DNA of 64,000 bases from Acanthopleura granulata (taxonomy: Eukaryota > Mollusca > Polyplacophora > Chitonida > Chitonidae). This document shows positions 1 to 11,845 of the stretch, one piece after another. Each line of letters begins with the position of its first letter. Within the stretch, counting starts at the first letter, position 1. A program made the translations under genes and the position numbers. Location: positions 20,977,703 to 21,041,702 of the forward strand of contig JABBOT010000007.1 in the NCBI GenBank assembly GCA_016165875.1, given 5' to 3'. Under the pieces are notes generated by a model that did not search any database, was not told the origin of the DNA, and was given only the letters and a program-made list of their open reading frames with translations.

Positions 1-231
1 AAGGTGGGATACCGGAGTTCGACATACTTGTAGAATTCGGCTATAAGATGTCTCCATCGTCTTTATCCAATATACTCATTGTGACCTCATTTGAGGTCAG
101 GTGGGATTTGTATATTATGTACAAACTTAACTTCAATCAGCTCAGTTGCGTCAATAAGGCTCATGACACAAATGAGCTTCTCGAGTGTGGTTGTCTTGAA
201 GTTTACTATATTTTCTAACCATATACATAAA

Positions 232-504
232 CCATTTGGGCAAGTTAAGAGCGCTCTAGTATAGCGCAATGATCCACAAATGCGAGCCTTTTCCCAAAGC
301 GGGCACTGTGAGTTCAAGTCCAGATCATGCTGGCTTCCTCACCGGTCATACGTGGCAAGGTCTGCCAGCAACCTGGGGATGGTTGTAGATTTCCGAGGGG
401 ATCTGCCCAGTTTTCTCACACCATTAGGCTGGCCGCCGTCGTATAAGTGAACTATTCTTGAGTTCGGCATAAAGCACTAATCATAGAAATGAATAAATAA
501 ATAA
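232..504 (+). mobile_element. tRNA-derived SINE, copy 1
   Basis: The 5' part is tRNA-like and diverged, with a recognisable B box (GTGAGTTCAAGTCC, about 309-322). The body matches the SINE at 36652-36904, including the block GCCGTCGTATAAGTGAA and a tail of AAATA repeats. The 3' body resembles the Nin-DC domain known from eumetazoan SINEs; that name is from memory. The tail ends about 7 bp from the splice donor of the GPCR exon at 512. Confidence 0.8.
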
Positions 505-511
505 GATATAC

Positions 512-693
512 CTTTGTATCTTTCTTGATTCTTCTGCACTTCTCCATAATACTATGCAAATCTTTGCATACAGTGGTCCAATTATGCAAGTCGGGATGAA
601 AAATACAATCAGAGCTACTCCGCTGATAAATATGGCGCGGTCCCTTCCGGACATTCTGTTCAGAGTGCAGCGTGTCTTATCACCGTCCATTCC
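512..693 (-). CDS. GPCR exon: extracellular loop 2, TM5 and start of intracellular loop 3
   Basis: A 182-nt internal exon of a rhodopsin-family receptor, read right to left. It starts after a pyrimidine-rich acceptor (TTTTGCAG at 694-701) with GMDGDKTRCTLNRM and ends at AAAG before the donor GTATATC (505-511). The acceptor phase (0) matches the donor of the TM4 exon at 5563; the donor is phase 2. TRC supplies the conserved ECL2 cysteine. The hydrophobic segment FISGVALIVFFIPTCIIG contains the TM5 proline and is followed by PLYAKI, the conserved TM5 tyrosine, and the loop start LWRSAEESRK. TM6 and TM7 must lie before base 1. The LY..I...LWRS pattern resembles TRH/ghrelin/neuromedin-type peptide receptors; that subgroup is inference. 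Another in-frame acceptor-like AG lies upstream, but only 693 keeps the phase. Confidence 0.85.
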
Positions 694-2212
694 CTGCAAA
701 AGGGATTTACTTTTGAAGATTTCGCCACTAAACACAAAAAATTGCTTTTGTATATTTAGACTGTAGTGTAGCACGCAGAATCTAATGTGCAAAGTCCTGT
801 TTTGTTTTGTGGTTAAGGATACTAGAATGCCTCAGGTGTGAAATTTGTTCAGTATTTTCTTTATTTCACGTGTTTATTTTCCCTCCTCCTATCATTCATC
901 TCACCTAAACATATACACCAAGTCGAATTGTAAATACCTTAAACTGGATAAAAAAAGCATGTTGTGAAACCAAGCAAACTTGTTTTCTTAGTTCCCTAAT
1001 ATTTAGGGGATTACATATACCTGGTGTGAATAGACCTGCCTCTGGTAAATATGTGTTGCTCCTTGCTATAAACTGTGCATGGCTTCTTGTACTACTACCA
1101 ACGCAGGCCTGTTTATCAAGAAAACAGCCTTAACCACCCCCGTCAGGGTGCTATTGAGCGATAAAACAAACATATTCCATTGTGTTTATACCCACATTCA
1201 TGGTGTATAACATGTTTTAAATTTTAATGTAGGTTGGTTGATACGTTCACATTTTAACCATAGGTGAGGGATCATTCTTGATTAAAATTAATTGACAAAC
1301 GAGTTTTATCACACATATGCTCCTCGACACATGTTGGTCTTTTTCTTCCTGTCTGTTTTTGAGACTGTTGTAGGGTGAAATATTATTTCTCCTTTATTTT
1401 CGACCATCCTTTGCAGGGGGTGGTTAAAAACTTGAAATAATACCCCAAAGGCAATGGCGCCGGGAGAATGTGGTCGGAACCCAATATTTTCCTATTCCGC
1501 AGTTCGATCTATTCAACATTGGTTTAAACTATTAAGCTTGCCTGATGAGAGATATTCCAAGAAGTCATACACAATGTTGAGGAATCTTGATTTTGAAGGC
1601 AAATACATATGGTCACAGAAATAAGACGGCTGCTTAATACTTTGATATTTGGTTTCGCATGAGTCCACCAAGTGGTAGGTAATCAAACAAAATTGCTACC
1701 ATCAATTAAGCAACATTTATTTGATAATTCTCAACAAGAATGAAGTAGTACTTTATCTTCCAGTACGAGGTACAACGTCTATACCATGTATAAATTTGAG
1801 ATGCCTACAGAAAGTTATATCAAGGTAATTAAAGATCGAAGCGCTTTGACAGCTGTACGAATTGGTGCTGCTGGTTTAAATGTAGATTATGGGAGATTTG
1901 TAGGAATCCTACGAGAGTAAAGGAAGTGCAGTGCTTGTATCCGAGGCTGTATTGAAGATTGGTACCACCTCGTCATGATATGTACACTGCATGAAGACCT
2001 ATGTCAGGAAAACATTCCATCTGAATTTGTTTTAACCAGAACATTACATCGCTTCATATTGTTGATGTCCGTTGCCTGCCTTCATGTACTGTAAGGTCTA
2101 GCTAAATGTTGCCACATGGCATTGGAACACCCAGCAGTGTGATAACTTGATTATAAAGGTTATAATGATACCATGTAAACTTTAATCCACCAACTTGTGT
2201 GTATTTTTAGTG
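694..2212. other. GPCR intron, no gene seen
   Basis: Part of the 4.9-kb intron between the TM5 and TM4 exons (694-5562). AT-rich, with no open frame of protein character and no recognised repeat. Confidence 0.5.
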
Positions 2213-2429
2213 TACAGGATGTCCCAAAAAACGTACTAACCGTTTGACTGCCCACTGTTTATAATAATAGTAAATCAATAATTAATAATTATTATTACTT
2301 ATTACAAATTTTCTTCCTTCAAGAGTTAGTCCTCCGTCTGCCATTATTTAGGGCTAGTTGCACATGAAACAAAAACATATGAGTAAAGGGCAGTCAAAGA
2401 ATGAGTACATTTTGGGGGGACATCCTGTA
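2213..2429. mobile_element. MITE with TA-bounded terminal inverted repeats
   Basis: A perfect 13-bp inverted repeat, TACAGGATGTCCC at 2213-2225 and its reverse complement at 2417-2429, encloses a 217-bp AT-rich segment. The match continues imperfectly for another 10 bp or so (AAAACGTACT against AAAATGTACT). Termini start and end with TA, as expected for Tc1/mariner-type nonautonomous elements. There is no coding capacity. It lies in a GPCR intron. Confidence 0.65.
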
Positions 2430-5400
2430 AATCTACTTTGTACCCGTTTCTTGTGTGTTCAGTTTTGCATCTATGCGGACCTATTGATTAAGTTCTGCCA
2501 AAAAAGATTAATATTATTATTTTTTAACATAAAGGTACGAAACTTGGCACAGATGTAGCTAAATACTTAAACAAAAAAATTTTCCCAAAATTGTTTGATA
2601 TCCTTTCTCGTTTTAAAGATGTTAGTAAAAAAGCATTAAAGGTTCCAAAACATTAAAATTTTTTGAAAGTTTCAACTTGAAATCATGACTCAGAACAACA
2701 TAAGATAAATATTGAATTAGTTCTTTTAGTTTAAATGGTAAAGGAATCCACTTAAAGAATAAAAAAAAAAGCTCGATTTTTTTCAAACCTTTTCTTTATT
2801 TTGACTAACATTAAAGTTACATAAATGTTAAAAGCTTGTTTTGAAATCAGAAGTCGATTAACTGTCAGAATGTACGTACACATGGCCATATTGTTTTTCA
2901 CTTTGGGCTGCGCATGGCAACAGGTAAAATTTTGTTTACCTTGGGTTCTTGTATCCTTAACTTTTGCAAGTCAGTATTTATTTGAGAACAAGTTTAAATT
3001 TTACTTTGTACGATATAGGCAGGTAATAATGTGATGATTAGCAAATGATCACATATTACCGTGAACTCCGTACTGTTTTCAATTTATCTCAGTTAAATAT
3101 TTTAGTCTCACCGTCCATGTAAGTGTCTAAGACATAACAGCTAGCACATTCCCTAGAACTAAACAGAATTAATATTAAAAATTGCTTGACACCACATGTG
3201 CATTATGAGTAAAGATTTCCTGAAAAAAATTCCGAACGAAAAACACATTCGGTATTGGGGAAAATATTGTTGGGTTTCATAGACCAAAAAATGTGCATGG
3301 ATTACGACGCAGCTATTAAGAGCTATGTGGCGGTATTTATTTTGATTAGAGTAGGCTTACTCGCTTTGGGAATCGGGATAACACTGACTTGCCTGTATCA
3401 TAACGCGAAATTATTAACCAAGTACCAATTACCAAGTTCTAATTACGTCATAGTATGTCACACCTGCGGTTCATCTCGGGAACTTCCTTTCCCTTGTTGC
3501 TTGTAACCATGGACCATACACAGCGAGACCAAAACATATTGTAAACAAAATTAAGCTCCCGCACAGAAGTATGGATGCTCTCCTTCTGTGCCTGCAAAGC
3601 CTTTGGATTCTGTTTCGCCGGTTCTCTTTCACAGAATGTTCAAAAATACCGCTGCCTATTCTGCAAGTACCGTTGTTTATGTCAGCCATTTTGTACCAAC
3701 TACTCCCGGGAAGTCATTTGTATTGCAAGCATACGCAGTCATGATCGAATTGAGTTCAGCGGAATGGAACCGTGTTCCCCTTGACATATTGCACAACCGA
3801 AATGAACAGAATCGAATCGAATTTCTCATTCCACACAGACATGTGGATTGAGATCAGTGCGTATCGATGCGCATTTGTAACCCAATTTAACGTGTCTACA
3901 ACCGTATTCAATGCAAATGAATACGCATCGATGCATATTCTGTTTTGGTGTGTGCTAAGTAGTAAAATAAATGTAAAAGAGTAAAAATAAATAAGTCTCA
4001 AATGGCGCAGAAATTAAAAGAAACCATTATCTGATCAGTGCTTTTTAATGCACTCTTAAGCTAATCAAAAGTAAAACCTCGCTTACCGTCCTGTGGTCTT
4101 CTATAAGTTTTTAGAAGAAAAGGATAATTGAGCATTTTATTTCTGGTTTTTATTATGCACAAAATAAGTACAATAATTTTAAGATTTCTGATAATGTTTC
4201 AGCCATCTTTTTAGCTATACTGCTTAAGAGAGTTAGGATATTATCATCATCCTGTAAAGACTGGACCTCCCGTTTCCTTTCTAAACCATGCTTGAGTCCC
4301 AATGCATGAGTGTTTCTGGCGTTTGCCTGAAACGATGTAATCGACGAGCCTCATAATAAACCAGATTTATTTTGCTTTTTATTATATATTATCATTAGAG
4401 TATGAAATTAAAGGAGTAATTATAGTGATTAAAAAGGGATTGACAGTTGTTGTTTTTAAATTATACAACCGGGAATATGAGAAAAAAGTGGAAGCGAATA
4501 TAAACTGAATATAAATGACTGCTTCAGTCAATGAAAAATGGACGAACACAGCCTAAAGCCCCGTATCCAGAGCAACAGTGAGAACATAACATTAATGTGT
4601 ATGAAGACAGAGGAGCCACCACAAATAAAGGACAATAAGTGTATAATTTAAGTGTTGTTTTATCTGTGTCAGATGTATTTTTGTGAGCTTCCTGCGCTTA
4701 ACTACTCTTAAGACCTAGACAGTTCCACTGGTTTATTTTCTTATATTTAAGCATGGAGATAACCTTGTAGAATATTTATTATCTCTATGTTTGGACCGAG
4801 CACGAATGCTTTTCTGTAAAAAATTGCAAGATATTCCAGGCACTGCTAGTGTACTGGCCAAGGACACAGTTGGCAGCTCCAAAGTCTTTCGAAAATTCGA
4901 ACTGGTATGTTTGTACAGGCTTCTTCGAGAACTTAGAAAGACGCCCGACGGTTCACATAATGTAGATGTATCCGATTTTCCTGCATACGCAAGCTCTTTA
5001 GGGTTCAATACATGCTTGAGGTTGTAACTGGTATTGAGAAGAGGTGTGACGCAACAGGAAGGAAATAGATAACTTGGGTTTGTCCAAGCCAATGGGCCAG
5101 GTTACGGTGGTTTGAGTGCCAACTAAGGGCACATTTTCTTACCTACATTATCGTACAACGCGTGTGTAGGATCAAGTGATGTCGGTATGAGCTTTCATGC
5201 CTTTTGACATGAGAGGTTATGTTTCAGCTTCATGTGAAGGATTTGCTTTGCCAAGAAGAGTACCCTGAGTATTCCTTGACAAAGGACCCTCATGGCTAGA
5301 TTTGTTGTTAAAAAACTTGATAGCGTATTTGAGATCAAAACCATTTGACCTTCATCGGCACAACGAAACCTCACAAGCGTATATCTGCATTCACTCTTAA

Positions 5401-5562
5401 TTACTATGTCCAAGTTCTGACATCTGAAAGAAAGGATTAATTACACATACTTCTTTACTATTTTCCTCATTCATTTAATTCAGCGATAGATAAACTATAG
5501 TGTTTATGTAATTGATTTTATCCCACTTTTTACAGTTGAATCATTCATGTAATTATTCTTAC
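2430..5562. other. GPCR intron, remainder
   Basis: Intronic, AT-rich. It holds a possible small minus-strand ORF at 3471-3689 (listed separately) but nothing else recognisable. The 119-codon minus-strand frame at 4733-5092 shows no domain and was not called. Confidence 0.45.
3471..3689 (-). CDS. Unassigned 72-codon ORF with one possible membrane segment
   Basis: Starts at an ATG in a good context (ACAAAATGG), encodes a basic N-terminal half (NRRNRIQRLCRHRRR) and then one hydrophobic stretch (ILLCGSLILFTICFGLAVYG), and ends at TGA. This would fit a small single-pass type II membrane protein or a first exon. No family is recognised. It lies on the same strand as the GPCR, inside its intron, so it may be chance. 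A second hydrophobic frame on the plus strand (3255-3506) overlaps it at the 3' end, which weakens both. Confidence 0.2.
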   Translation of the reverse strand: MADINNGTCRIGSGIFEHSVKENRRNRIQRLCRHRRRASILLCGSLILFTICFGLAVYGPWLQATRERKFPR

Positions 5563-5686
5563 CACAAAGAAAACTACAGGGAGAGCAGACAATATCGACA
5601 ACAGCCACACAACTATCACCGCAATCCTGGCGTTTGGAATAGTGCAAAAAGACTTTGCCTTCAAGGGTTTGCACACAGCAATATAC
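5563..5686 (-). CDS. GPCR exon: intracellular loop 2 and TM4
   Basis: A 124-nt internal exon. The acceptor TTTCAG (5687-5692) precedes G-TAT-ATT; that first G completes an arginine codon (CG|G) begun by the TM3 exon, so the join reads E-R-Y-I-A-V-C, the E/DRY motif and loop 2. The exon then encodes KPLKAKSFCTIPNAR and a hydrophobic TM4, IAVIVVWLLSILSALPVVFF, with the conserved TM4 tryptophan and the later proline. It ends at GTG before donor GTAAGAATAA (5553-5562), phase 0, matching the acceptor phase of the TM5 exon. No stop or frameshift is seen. The loop (ERYIAVCKPLKAK...C) resembles TRH-receptor-type sequences. Confidence 0.9.
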
Positions 5687-6749
5687 CTGAAACAAAAAAA
5701 AACAACAACTGGATTTCATTTAAATTATTGAAACAGGTACCAAGATATATAAACTAATGGTTATTGCTAAACACCCCCCAACCAAACTCTGGAATCGTTG
5801 GTTGTATTGTGGAGCAAACATTTTTGAACACCAAAGCAAATAAAATAGGGAAACACTTTTAAAACCAGCTTAAAAGAACTAAAAGTCAGACAAAATGTAA
5901 AACCCACATTGCTTCCAAATAGATGCTCTCAAATACCGTAAGTAACAATTTGTCAGCCAATTTCCAGCACTCGAATAGGGAGAATCTCTAACGGTAATAC
6001 TGTTACTTAAATTCACTTTCTAAATGACCTTTACAATCTCAAGTTTTCAAGTTTTCTCAAGTTTCAAATAGAACCTAGTTTCCAAAATCATGTTCTATTT
6101 TAGTATACAGGGTGTCAGTAAACAGTTATGCATCTCCGTTGCGTTTTGAATGCAACTGTTCATATTTGCAACGTGGCGATAACACTCAAGACGATGAACA
6201 TATGGCTGTTAGCCCAGATCAAGAAATCGTTATAAATTTTAAGAAATTTAGAGTGAAGGTATTCGATTCCTTGACACATTCGCTTTTGCAGTAATACCTT
6301 GTGATGTTGGCTGAATTCATCACACTACACACAAGGTCTAACAAATGCTACAAGGCGAGTTATGTATACGTCATACGCAGGACCAATCGGAAAGCTGATA
6401 TCCAAGTAGGGATAATTCACAATACCAGATCGAAACTATCCCCCTTTTCTTGAAGTCAGCGTGATAAGAAATCATTGTTGTCTTGTGGTACCGTCCAGGT
6501 AGGATGTACCATCTGGAGAATCTATAGTTTCTTTTTAAATCCAGCGAAGGTGGATATATATCTTTCACTGCGTTTATTATACAATGGTTGTTTACAGTTA
6601 GCACACCATCAATATACATTTGAGTAATGAGAAAAATGGAGCCTCAGATATATCCGTCTTCAATAACTTCTGTATATAGTCGTATTCATGTGAGAACAGG
6701 CATAGCTCCACCAAAAGTTGGGTACCTGTTTTAAAACACGAATCAGTAT
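5687..6749. other. GPCR intron before LINE copy A1
   Basis: First part of the 6.0-kb intron between the TM4 and TM3 exons. No gene or clear repeat is seen. A sequence TACAGGGTGTCAGTAAACAG near 6108 looks like a DNA-transposon end, but no inverted partner was found. Confidence 0.4.
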
Positions 6750-6926
6750 ATGGTTTTCAAGAACAAAATGCGAACATACAAAACAAATGAAAAAGACAGC
6801 TGTGTTTAAAACTCGAGTAAAGCAACTAAACTTAGATTAAAACTGGAAAACCACAATAATTTCTAAAATTCTAATATGTATATGTAAACTAGAAATATGT
6901 ATGTATGTTGTAAACGGAGTTAGATC

Positions 6927-9900
6927 TTATGTTATAACCCTATGTGCTATAAGTACAGTGAGAGCATCGCCCGAGGCGCTGTCAAATAAGCCAAATACAG
7001 AGGCAACTATGTAGAATCTTTGCCCAATATAAGCAAAGTCTACAGTCATCAAGGATATGTTTCGTGCCGTACTGTGCATCACATTCAACACACTCGGGAG
7101 GACTGCTTCCATCCAGAATAAAATTGTGTGTTGTATGAGAGATGCCAAGAATATATCAGTTGTAGCCCATGACAGGATGAATGGCATGCATTGTGTTCTG
7201 GACTTGCAAGACAACTTTCATCCTGCTAAAGGCGACGAATATTTTTAAGAATATTACATTCAAAATCAATATAAGGAATTTTAATCTTAGATATGGGTTT
7301 ATTAAGGGCAGCTTTCGCCTCCCTGTCTACGACTGTGTTTACATGGACACCAACATGACTTGGTATCCAACACAATATGACATCTTTACCTCTTTTAATT
7401 TGTTGTCTATATATGGTTAATATTTGAAGGATCAAAGGATTTTTAAATTTATTATTTCCAATTGCCAAAAGGCAAAAGAGGGAGTCTCTGCACATCACTG
7501 GCCTTTGAGCATGCCCAGCAGGAAGATACGATAAGGCGGGAAGTCTAGCCCTGGCCTCTGCAGAAAAGATTGAAGATGAGGAGTGAAGACGAAGAGAAGT
7601 AACTCACTGTTCCAAGATACCTCCAGCCGCAACCTTATCCCCATCCTTCGACCAGTCAGTATATATAAATTTGCATTCCTAATAATTAGCCTTAATTTCA
7701 GCTAAACTTTGCTGAATTCTCAGAGAGTTTCTGTTGGATATGTTATGTTTACGTAGCATTAAATATCAGTTTAGCTTGTAGTCCGGAAAAGAAATCGAAG
7801 CCACACAACCGGCCCGAACACGAACACCGAACGAAGGCATCACGTTAGGACATTTAGTATATTTGTCTACATATGGTGGATTGAAAACACAGTCGTAGGC
7901 AGGGTTTGTTGGGTGAGCTTTAAGCTTAGCAACGTACTGAAGGCTGAGTTTTATACGCCTGTGATAAAAAGAAGGCTCATTAGCCTCTACGTGTAAACTC
8001 TCTACTGGTGAGGTTCTAAACGCAACAAGGCTAAGCCTCAAACCTTGATGGTGGACCGGATTGAACATTTTAAGATTTGGCTTCCTAGCGGAATCATAAA
8101 CAATGCCTTCATTGTTCAGTTTAGAACGATATAAATTAATTAAAACTGACCGATCACCACCTCAATCGGTGCTAAACACGACCATAATTATATCGAGGGC
8201 CTTTGTACATTTAACTGTAAGCCTTTTCATACGGAAGATAATTATCTGTGGAATATATCATCTACATATAAACAAACCTCTGTGCCAGATGTTAATGTTT
8301 TAGCCAAGGTAATAATTTTTATATTAAACAATGTTGGTGAAAGAATACTACCCTGGGGGACACCCATCTCCTGCTCATAAGAATCAGAATTAACGGACCC
8401 CACCCGTACCTTAAACTGACGATCAGATAAAAAATGAGATATAGATAAATGTAAGCGACGCTTTAATAAGGAAGGCCTTTTAACGCAAAATATTTCCATG
8501 CGGTGTCTTGGGCCTTTTCAAGGTCAAAAAATATCGACATCACATGTTCATTATTAAGAAAACCTCAGGAATAAAAGTTTCAAATCGAACAAGGTGATCT
8601 AAAATAGGTCGGCCTTGACGAAAACCACATAATATATTAAATAAAAACTTTCTGGTTTAAAGAAACCAAGCAAGTATATCGTTTATCATCCGTTCCAAGT
8701 CTTACAGACGAAGTTGGTCAGAGCTGTGGGACGGTAATTACTTGGACCAGTACGGTCCTTGCCCGGTTTAGGTACCGGGATAATACACGCCTCTCTCCTT
8801 GAGGGCGGGAAATTACCAGTTATCCAAATATCATGAACTAAGTTCAAGAGAGTCTCGAGTGGCTTAGATAGTAAATGATGTATATCATCCGGGCCACACG
8901 GAGTATCGTGTGCCTTTTTCAATGAAACTTTACACTCTTCAATCGAAAAAAGACAATTTAATTTTTCCCCCTGGTTTTTAATCCGGAGAAATTAAGGAGA
9001 ACAATTCTCAGATGGAGATTTTTTGATATTGTTTTAGCTAGTTTATTGACTATATCAGATGGCGGTGTTAATGAACTATCGCCATTCTTTAAATGCTAAC
9101 CGTTGACTTTATTGTTTTCGCCCTTAACTTTGTGAACCACGTCAATCACCTTACTCATGGGTGTTTTTGGATGTAATGCCTGAAACAAAGTTTCGCCAAC
9201 ACGATCGTCTCTTGAACTTAACTAATCGACGGACCTTGGTTCTAATTATACAAACCTGGTTTAAATTATTATTATTAGGACTATGATTAATTATGCACTC
9301 CACCTTTTCATGGTCTTTTATGGCATTATCGTACCATGATTAACATTTGGATTTTGGATCTGTCGAGGTCTTAGGTATGGTTCTATCAGCTGCTGTTAGT
9401 ATAAGTTCATTTAATTTTATCAAAGGATCATCTGCAGCATCGGGATTTTCTGGAGTGATTTCAGCCTCATAGAACATCCCGGATGACATCCAGTCTGCTT
9501 TATCGAACTTCCACCGAGCTACACGTTGTAAAGAATTAGAAGTGAGGTGCTGTAGGATGACAGCAAAATAGTCAGTACCGCAGAGATCGTCATGCATCTT
9601 CCAAGAAAATCAGAGGAAGTGACGGATCCGTGATAGTGAGATGGATAGCAGAATGTGAACTATTACCTGGATGTAAACAGGTATTATATTCATCTTTGAA
9701 ATAATATAATTCATCTTCAGATAAGAAATCTTCTACTGTTTTGCTTTTATCTTTTATGTTATTATTATTACCCCATAGGTTGAGTATGGGTAATAAAATC
9801 TCCCATAATTATGAAAGGAGTTGGTAGTTGTTCTTTTAAATTATGCAATTGAGAAAATGACAAAGAAAATTGACGAGGAACATAAACCGAACACAAAGTT

Positions 9901-10060
9901 ATTGTTTCCGATAAGGAAACATGGACGGCAGCAGCCTGAAGTTCTGTATCGGGGGCAACAGGACTGTAAGTAATATTATTATTCACAAAGGTCGACTGGA
10001 TTCAAAGATTGAACTAGCTGTGTTCTGTCAATAAAACTAACCTTAAGATCTCGACAATTC
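6927..10060 (-). pseudogene. LINE-A copy A1 ORF2 remnant (endonuclease, RT, RNase H)
   Basis: ORF2 of this family encodes an APE-type endonuclease, a reverse transcriptase and an RNase H domain for target-primed reverse transcription. Visible pieces are the endonuclease (9768-9986, with FIIMGDF, and 9340-9597), RT (8686-8922, with IPVPKPGKDRTGPSNYRP, and 8242-8499, with MGVPQGSILSPTLF and the catalytic YVDD intact), the post-RT linker (7766-8068) and the end of RNase H (7226-7498, with ILCWIPSHVG and VVDREAKAAL). Between them the frame shifts repeatedly. Not functional. Confidence 0.8.
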
Positions 10061-10086
10061 AACAGTAGAGTTTTGTCTAAGAGGAC

Positions 10087-10640
10087 ATTATGGAGGAAGA
10101 CGTATTGGAGACTTATGATTGGACCGGAGACGACCTTGCTTAGGAGATCTACTAGATTTCATAGGTGCAGGAAAATTTAGATAGGGTCCCTAGTGGCCTT
10201 AGAGGGGCGTCTAGATTTATTACTTTTATCGTTCTTAGCAAACTTTTGATTTTTTCCCCTGCAGAATTCTGTACAGAATCAACGGGCTGACAGGATTTAG
10301 ATTCATTTATGCAGATTTTGCCGTCAGAGACAGTATGAGATTCAGGTAAAGTAACAGTTTTTGAAGTCAGTTTGATGTCTGTTTAAGAAGATGAGCTTGC
10401 AGTGTTATTTAGGGGTATTATGACCAATTTCTGTGGCTTCTCTTTGCCAATGGGCCAAGTAAATGATGTTTGGACCCCCGTTGAAACGTAAAATTTCTTT
10501 GCAACATTTACGTGTGTAGATTTAGTAAGGTCATCCGTGACAGAGACCAGACGCCTGGCTTCCTGGTCTGATATATTATTTTCACATTTTACAGTTATGA
10601 TATCCTTTTCTTTTTTGAACACAGCACAGTTTTTTGAATG
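10087..10640 (-). pseudogene. LINE-A copy A1 ORF1 (gag-like) remnant
   Basis: Weakly preserved C-terminal half of the nucleic-acid-binding ORF1. The stretch EARRLVSVTDD...VNVAKKF...QTSFTWPIG...KP matches the same region of ORF1 in copy A3 (19260-20048). The zinc knuckles are not readable. Broken by stops and frameshifts. Confidence 0.6.
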
Positions 10641-11164
10641 GCGTGACCAGCCGACTGATCCGATCGTTTCCTCCGACGGCCCGTCTTTGGAGAAGTATGG
10701 GCCGAAATGGAGTGTTGGGCGTGAGTGTCTCGGACGACCAACTCGCCTTCAGCCACCACGATCCCGTCCTCCGCCATCACGGGTCGCAAGCCACTGCATA
10801 CAGGTTTCCGCTTTCAGTCGCCTAGTGCGACAAGCCTGGGGAGGCTGTGGAACTATTCGCTAGAACCACACGGGAGAGCCCCAATCTAGTCGCCTTGTAC
10901 GACAGGTTTGCCTAGAGAGCCTATTATTTTCACTCCAGGGAATCCCACGGGTGACGGAGACAGCACAACAATCGAATTAGATGATTAACAGTCACAGCTA
11001 AAATTACCATCATCCTATATAGACATTTCAAAATTCTTAACTGGTTTCGTGTGGATGATAGAATTCGGAAGGGATTGGTAGGATACGCATAGTGGTTCTC
11101 ACAAGTCGAAATACATGTATTTCGGCACGACATTGTTGACGTCCCAGATGATGTAAAGCTCGTC

Positions 11165-11390
11165 CTACGTTGATTGTTTATTTATATTATTTGATTGGTG
11201 TTTTCCGCCGTGCTCAAGAATATTTCACTTATACGGCGGCGGCCAGAATTAGGGTGGGAGAGCTCGGGGGAAACCCACGACCATCCGAAGGTTGCTCGCA
11301 GACCTTCCCAGGTAAGGCCGGAAAGGAAGCCAGGATGAGCTGTTCTTGAACTCACAGTGGCCGCTGATATGTGATATATATTTGACACTA
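11165..11390 (-). mobile_element. tRNA-derived SINE, copy 2 (reverse orientation)
   Basis: Read on the minus strand it has a B-box-like CACTGTGAGTTCAAG, the TGGCTTCC and GGCCGCCGTATAAGTGAAA blocks of the SINE family and an AT-rich tail. The A-box half is too diverged to place its 5' end firmly. It shares its 3' body with the copies at 232-504 and 36652-36904. Confidence 0.75.
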
Positions 11391-11720
11391 GAGTGAAAAC
11401 AGATCTTAGTGACTCTCCCTGTGAATCAGCACCACCATTCACAGTGCAAAGCCACATATTTTTCTGAAAGGCAATCAGGGAGATATGAAAATAATCTTGA
11501 TTGTCATGGCATCTACCAAAATGTTTAAGAACATTGCTGGAGATACATGTAAGCTATCCTGATTACAAAGCCATTGAATGTGTTTTACGCGAATTAGAGG
11601 GGATTTTTATAACAGACCTGAATATTGATTTCAACAGCGGGATAAGGTTAGGGTTTACAATTGAGTTCCAGCTGGAACATAGTAAACAACTCCAGACAGA
11701 TTTCTGTTTTGGGAACTTAC
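11391..11720. other. Short intron segment next to the TM3 exon
   Basis: No gene seen. A plus-strand open frame (11501-11800) overlaps the TM3 exon antisense and is its shadow. Confidence 0.4.
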
Positions 11721-11845
11721 CGTTCGATTGCCATGACAGACATAGAGAGAACAGACACTGTTACCGAGAAATATCGTACGAAACCCCATGTCTTGCATAG
11801 TGCGCGTGGAAAAATCTTATGATTTTGTAAGAACATATCATTCAC
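11721..11845 (-). CDS. GPCR exon: extracellular loop 1 and TM3 with the ERY motif
   Basis: A 125-nt internal exon. A long polypyrimidine acceptor (TTTTTTTTTTCAG) precedes GTG, phase 0, which follows the phase-0 donor of the TM1-TM2 exon. It encodes VNDMFLQNHKIFPRALCKTW, carrying the conserved TM3-top cysteine (ALCKTW), then FVRYFSVTVSVLSMSVMAIE and ends in CG before donor GTAAGTTCCC (11711-11720). The split arginine codon plus the next exon's tyrosine gives the E/DRY motif that couples class A receptors to G proteins. The exon is free of stops, and its phases match on both sides, which is hard to explain by chance. Confidence 0.92.

Larger units (their letters stand above)
6750..10957 (-). 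mobile_element. LINE-A copy A1 (I/Jockey-group non-LTR retrotransposon), decayed
   Basis: Reads right to left: a 5' UTR-like GC-rich block (about 10640-10957) shared with copies A3, A7 and A10, then ORF1, endonuclease, reverse transcriptase and RNase H fragments in the family order. The canonical 3' tail (CCGATGTGGCGTTAAGCC then ATTC repeats) is absent, so the 3' border at about 6750 is approximate. Many frameshifts and stops. It lies in the GPCR intron in the gene's own orientation. Confidence 0.85.

Noticed and set aside
3255..3506. Plus-strand frame with a hydrophobic stretch
   Set aside because: No good start codon and partial overlap with the better minus-strand ORF at 3471-3689.
4733..5092. 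119-codon minus-strand open frame inside the GPCR intron
   Set aside because: No domain, no splice-site support and ordinary composition; likely chance.
6108..6128. TACAGGGTGTCAGTAAACAG as a transposon end
   Set aside because: No inverted partner within several hundred bases.
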